Source: Croceibacterium selenioxidans (GTDB lineage Bacteria > Pseudomonadota > Alphaproteobacteria > Sphingomonadales > Sphingomonadaceae). From it: a DNA stretch of 64,000 nucleotides. Made by a program: the position numbers and the translations under genes. This document shows, piece after piece, positions 60,329-64,000 of this stretch; the stretch's first letter is position 1; each line of letters opens with the position of its first letter. Location of the stretch: positions 1,000,001 through 1,064,000 of the forward strand of contig NZ_JAHFVK010000002.1 of NCBI RefSeq assembly GCF_018599195.1. Direction: 5' to 3'. The notes below the pieces were generated by a model. The model had not been told where the DNA came from and made no database searches. It saw only the letters and a list, made by a program, of their open reading frames with translations.

Positions 60329-62994
60329 GGTTCGATCTCCAATTCCTCGCCGAACAGATCGGCCCAAGTTGCGGCAATGCCATGGCGCGAGGCGGACAGC
60401 GCTTGCAAGAGGTGCGCGTAATCCGGTTGCTCGCAGGCCGCTGCCAGAACCGCCTGGGCTTGCGCAGGTGGCTCAAGGCAGTCCGGCGCAAGCAAGCGCG
60501 CCGCGACCAACAGGCGCGCCTGCAGGGCGAAATAGGCGGCAAACTCGGATGGCAGAAAGCCCGCATCAACCAGTTCGGCGATCGCCTCCATGAGCTTGGG
60601 GTTGAAGGCGCGGCGTTCGCGCAGCTGAAGGAAGTGGACGATGAACTCGCAGTCGACCAGTCCGCCGCGATGGAGCTTCGCATCCAGGGGACCGGCGGGC
60701 GGCTTGTGCGAGGCGATGTCGGCGCGCATCGCCAGCACGTCGGTATGCAGTTTCGCCGGATCGCGCGAAGTTTCGAGAACGTTGCGCACGATCGAACCCA
60801 AACGTTCGCGCGCAGCCTCTGGACCATAGACCGGACGGGCGCGGCACAGCGCCATATGCTCCCAGGTCCAGGCGTCCTCGCGCTGGTAACGCTCGAAGCT
60901 GTCGAGGCTGACCGCAATCGGACCCTGGTTGCCCTGCGGCCGCAGGCGGGTGTCGACTTCGTAGAGCGCCCCTTCGGCGGTGGCGACGCTCAACGCCCCG
61001 GTGACGCGCTGCGCCAGCCGGTTGAAATAGAGCGAGGCAGTGAGCGGGCGCTTGCCGTCCGATTCCAGGCCGATCTCTCCGGTGAACAGATAGACGATGT
61101 CGAGATCGGAGGCGTGGGTAAGCGCCCCGCCCCCGAGCCGGCCGAGACCCAGCACCAGGATGTCGTCCCCGGGAACGCGTCCGTGCACCCGTTCGAACTC
61201 TGCCTTCGCCGCATCGGCCGCAGTCGCCAGCGCCGCCTCGGCGACGCGCGACAGGCCCGCGGCGATGGCCATCGGATCGTGCTGGGCCTCGATCAGTTGC
61301 ACGCCTAGGGCGAAGCGCTCCTCACCCACGATCTGGCGGATCCGGTCGAGTTGCCGCTCGTAGTCGTCACCGGCATCAGTCGCCTGCATCCGGTCGGCAA
61401 GATCCTGGATCGAGCCGGGCAAGTCGAATGCGCTGCTGTCGATCAGGCGATCGAGCAGTTCAGGCCGGCGCGCCAGCTCGTCGGCCATGGGGCGGGCCAG
61501 CGTCAGAATCCGCAGTACCAGCGCGAGCAGGCCCGGCCGTTGCTCGAACAGGCGAAACAGGTTCACCGCGCTTGGCAGGCGTCCGATGAGGCTTTCCCAG
61601 CGGGTCAGGGCGTGATCGGGGTCCGGCGCCTGAGCCAGCGCGTCGATCAGGTCGGGCAGGATGACGTCGAAGGCCGCGCGCGATTCCGCACCGCGGAGGC
61701 TGCGGATCGTCTCGCGCCAGTGCGCCGCGCGTTCCTGGAGCCGCTCCCGCACCTCAGGATCGATGGTGGCGCGTGACGCGCTCGCTGGCTGCTCGCCCTC
61801 GCCCAGCAGGCGGTCGTAGCGCTCGGCGACTTGTGCGCAGATCCCGCGCAGCTCCTCGATCAGCTCCGCTCCGTTCGCCAGGCCATCAAGCCGGGCGACA
61901 TTGTCGAGCGCGGCCTCGTCGGTCGGCAGCGAATGGGTCTGCCGGTCGTCGACCATCTGCAGGCGGTGTTCGATCACCCGCATTCGATCGTAGGACTCGC
62001 CGAGCACGCGGGCGTCGCTCTCCTCGATGATGCCCTCATTCGCCAAGGCATCGAGCGCGGCCCGGGTGCCTCGAAGGCGCAGTGACGGCGTGCGGCCCCC
62101 GTAGATCAGCTGATGCGTCTGGGCGAAGAATTCGACCTCGCGAATCCCGCCGCGTCCTCGCTTGATGTCGAAGCCCGGCGCCGGCTCGCGCGGGCCACCA
62201 AAGGCCTGGCGAATGCGAGCTGTGAGGCGGCGGATTTCCTCGATCGCCATGAAGTCGAGGCTACGGCGCCAGATGAACGGGCGAAGCGCGGCGAGGAACT
62301 CTTCGCCCGCTGCGATGTCGCCGCTCGACGCTCGGGCGCGGATGAAGGCAGCGCGCTCCCAGGCGAGGGCTGAGCTTTCGTAGTGACTGAGCGCGCCGTT
62401 GAACGGGATCGCCAGCGGGCTGACCTCGGAAGCCGGACGCAGGCGCAAGTCGACGCGCATGACGTAGCCGTCGCCCGTCTGGCGGCTAAGCGTTTCCACA
62501 ATGGTCCGGGCATAACGCTGTGCGGCCTCGCCCGGTTCGTCACGCTCCAGGCGGGGCAGCGTCTGCGGGTCGTAGAGCAGGATCGGATCTATGTCGGAAC
62601 TGTAGTTGAGTTCGCCCGCCCCCTGCTTGCCTAGGGCGATGGCCGAAAAACCGCGCGGCTCGGCATCGGGGACCCGGCGCTCGATCGCAGCCGTGATCGC
62701 TCGATCGAGGGCATAGTCGGCGAAACCGCTGAGTTCGGTCATCACGCGGGTCAGCGGAAACGCGCCGGCCAGGTCGGCGATCGCGACCGTGGCCGCGAGC
62801 GCGAGTCGCTCCTGACGTAGCGCCACCGCTACATCGGGCGCGCCATCGCCTGCCCGCCGCGCCGCAGCTATCGCGGCCTCGCCATCCCCCCGCTCGAGAA
62901 TGGCGGTGAGTTCAGGTTGCCGGCCAAGGGCGAGATTGAGAAAAGGGGAATGCGCCTGCGCCCGTTCGATTGCTTTCTGCCATGCGTTACTCAT
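60325..62994 (-). CDS. glnE: Glutamine synthetase adenylyltransferase/deadenylase
   Basis: About 889 residues. It adds and removes AMP on glutamine synthetase to tune nitrogen assimilation. Two nucleotidyltransferase domains: the N-terminal one with GKQGAGELNYSSDIDPI and the C-terminal one with GLGRLGGGALTHASDLDIVY, each keeping the DxD. KRGRGGIREVEFFAQTHQL links them. Length agrees with the family. The start is either ATG 62994 (AGG upstream) or ATG 63009. It is coupled downstream to bcp. Confidence 0.95.
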   Translation of the reverse strand: MSNAWQKAIERAQAHSPFLNLALGRQPELTAILERGDGEAAIAAARRAGDGAPDVAVALRQERLALAATVAIADLAGAFPLTRVMTELSGFADYALDRAITAAIERRVPDAEPRGFSAIALGKQGAGELNYSSDIDPILLYDPQTLPRLERDEPGEAAQRYARTIVETLSRQTGDGYVMRVDLRLRPASEVSPLAIPFNGALSHYESSALAWERAAFIRARASSGDIAAGEEFLAALRPFIWRRSLDFMAIEEIRRLTARIRQAFGGPREPAPGFDIKRGRGGIREVEFFAQTHQLIYGGRTPSLRLRGTRAALDALANEGIIEESDARVLGESYDRMRVIEHRLQMVDDRQTHSLPTDEAALDNVARLDGLANGAELIEELRGICAQVAERYDRLLGEGEQPASASRATIDPEVRERLQERAAHWRETIRSLRGAESRAAFDVILPDLIDALAQAPDPDHALTRWESLIGRLPSAVNLFRLFEQRPGLLALVLRILTLARPMADELARRPELLDRLIDSSAFDLPGSIQDLADRMQATDAGDDYERQLDRIRQIVGEERFALGVQLIEAQHDPMAIAAGLSRVAEAALATAADAAKAEFERVHGRVPGDDILVLGLGRLGGGALTHASDLDIVYLFTGEIGLESDGKRPLTASLYFNRLAQRVTGALSVATAEGALYEVDTRLRPQGNQGPIAVSLDSFERYQREDAWTWEHMALCRARPVYGPEAARERLGSIVRNVLETSRDPAKLHTDVLAMRADIASHKPPAGPLDAKLHRGGLVDCEFIVHFLQLRERRAFNPKLMEAIAELVDAGFLPSEFAAYFALQARLLVAARLLAPDCLEPPAQAQAVLAAACEQPDYAHLLQALSASRHGIAATWADLFGEELEIEP

Positions 62995-63095
62995 CGGGCC
63001 TGACTGCATGGGCGAGGCAACAAGGGCAAGGACATTGGTTGCGGCGGACCGGAGGCTTTGCCAAAGGCACTAGCTTAGCCAGCGAGGTCGTACGC

Positions 63096-64000
63096 ATGCT
63101 CAAGATTGTCAGCGCAAGTGTTCTTTCTCTCGCCGCCGCCGCCAGCGCGGTGGCAGCAGGTGGAGGCGTTCCCAAGGTGGCCGCGGGGCAGATCCCCGAA
63201 GCCACGGTCAAGGAGGGCACTCGCGTCCTTTCGCTCGACGAGTTCGAGGGCCGCGCCCCCGGCACTCCCGGCGAGGAGAAGACGGTCGCTTACCTGATCG
63301 AGCAGTTCACCAAGGCCGGCCTCAAGCCGGGCAACAACGGCAGCTGGGTGCAGGAGGTGCCGCTTGTCGAGATCACCGCCAGCCACTTCAAGCCGCTGAC
63401 GATAGCGGGCAAGGGCGCGAGCAAGGACTACACCTTCGCCACGGACTGGGTCGGCGTCACTTACCGCGAGCAGCCGCGGACCGATCTGGCGCCGAGCGAA
63501 ATCGTGTTCGTCGGCTACGGCATCAATGCGCCGGAGAAGGGCTGGAACGACTATGCCGGGATCGACATGCACGGGAAGACCGCGCTGATCCTGATCAACG
63601 ACGCGGACTACAAGGAAGAAGGGCTCGAAGGCCCGTTCAATGGCCGGGCCATGACCTATTACGGACGCTGGACCTACAAGTTCGAGGAAGCCGCGCGTCA
63701 GGGTGCGGCCGCAGCGATCATCGTGCACGACACTTTCCCCGCCGCCTATGGCTGGGGCACAGTCGAAAGCTCGTGGACCGGCCCGCAGGCTCATGCGGTG
63801 CGCAAGGATGGTGGGGCCGACCAGACGCAGGTCAACGGCTGGGTGCAGCTGCCGGTCGCACGCGAGATCGCGCAGATGGCGGGAAAGAACCTCGACGAGC
63901 TGATCGCCGCGGCCGGCAAGCCCGGCTTCACGGCGGTGCCGCTCGGGCTCACGGCCTCGACCGGGTTCGACAACGCGATCCGCCGGTTCGATTCGAAGAA
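63096..64000 (+). CDS. M28-family zinc aminopeptidase (3' end cut by window edge)
   Basis: At least 301 residues; the frame is open to the right edge. The signal peptide is LKIVSASVLSLAAAASAVA. It continues with LDEFEGRAPGTPGEEKTVAY and FTKAGLKPG, the usual N-terminal block of M28 peptidases, then a PA-like domain (VFVGYGINAPEKGWNDYAGI, GAAAAIIVHD). The zinc-binding catalytic half lies outside the window. Probably periplasmic peptide degradation. Confidence 0.88.
   Translation, partial: MLKIVSASVLSLAAAASAVAAGGGVPKVAAGQIPEATVKEGTRVLSLDEFEGRAPGTPGEEKTVAYLIEQFTKAGLKPGNNGSWVQEVPLVEITASHFKPLTIAGKGASKDYTFATDWVGVTYREQPRTDLAPSEIVFVGYGINAPEKGWNDYAGIDMHGKTALILINDADYKEEGLEGPFNGRAMTYYGRWTYKFEEAARQGAAAAIIVHDTFPAAYGWGTVESSWTGPQAHAVRKDGGADQTQVNGWVQLPVAREIAQMAGKNLDELIAAAGKPGFTAVPLGLTASTGFDNAIRRFDSK

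Noticed and set aside
59859-60917. Upstream part of a 615-codon minus-strand frame ending in the DUF455 protein
   Set aside because: This stretch overlaps bcp and glnE in another frame and is arginine/serine-rich. The real DUF455 start is GTG 59858, coupled to the bcp stop.

Overview
The window looks like a chromosome segment of an alphaproteobacterium of the order Sphingomonadales (Novosphingobium, Sphingobium or Altererythrobacter type). The basis is the high GC content, a 1,570-residue NAD-type glutamate dehydrogenase, a leuS-lptE-holA block next to a DUF3576 lipoprotein, a TonB-dependent receptor facing a catabolic block, an ihfB gene, and two dispersed inverted-repeat families of the kind common in sphingomonads. 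No database could be consulted, so the genus is an inference.

Layout. 1-2.6 kb: a truncated POT peptide transporter, a divergent GntR/YtrA-type regulator, and ihfB. 2.7-32.5 kb: a large accessory catabolic block. It contains a TonB-dependent receptor and two MFS permeases for uptake. Its enzymes are two FAD monooxygenases, alpha/beta hydrolases, a CmcJ-type oxygenase, two beta-lactamase-fold esterases, a carboxymuconolactone-decarboxylase-family protein, two NTF2-fold proteins, two SDRs, a phytoene-dehydrogenase-like flavoenzyme, a 3-hydroxyisobutyrate-dehydrogenase-like enzyme, two metallo-beta-lactamase hydrolases, a P450, a GMC oxidoreductase, a citryl-CoA lyase, a CaiB-type CoA-transferase, a VOC protein and two MetE-C-like zinc proteins. 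The genes form tight operons with ATGA/GTGA overlaps and recurrent GGAGAG-type ribosome binding sites. Many families occur in pairs. The block has no dedicated transcription factor; an orphan PAS-histidine kinase sits in the middle and several divergent intergenic regions carry palindromes. The substrate cannot be named from sequence; an aromatic, terpenoid or other alicyclic compound degraded through hydroxylation, lactone or ester hydrolysis and CoA-linked cleavage fits best (inference).

32.5-37.4 kb: a tRNA-Leu(UAA), a tandem PilZ protein, and a three-gene envelope module (FAD oxidoreductase, GtrA, GT-C-like membrane protein). 37.4-42.5 kb: lipoprotein MsrB, an ABC-2/NatAB-like exporter, queG, and a ferredoxin reductase. 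42.5-54.5 kb: mostly housekeeping on the minus strand (NAD-GDH, LLM flavoprotein, TPR protein, ABHD10-like hydrolase, holA, lptE, leuS, DUF3576 lipoprotein). 54.8-64 kb: an unrecognised exported protein, acetoacetyl-CoA reductase, a ribbon-helix-helix protein, a small stress-type membrane protein with a candidate EcfG promoter, galU, an M23 peptidase, a DUF455 ferritin-like protein, a one-cysteine Bcp peroxiredoxin, glnE, and an M28 peptidase cut by the right edge.

The accessory block looks like a self-contained import-and-degrade module inserted among core genes. The most unusual pieces are the paired MetE-C-like proteins preceded by a strong hairpin, and the citryl-CoA lyase/CoA-transferase divergent pair.
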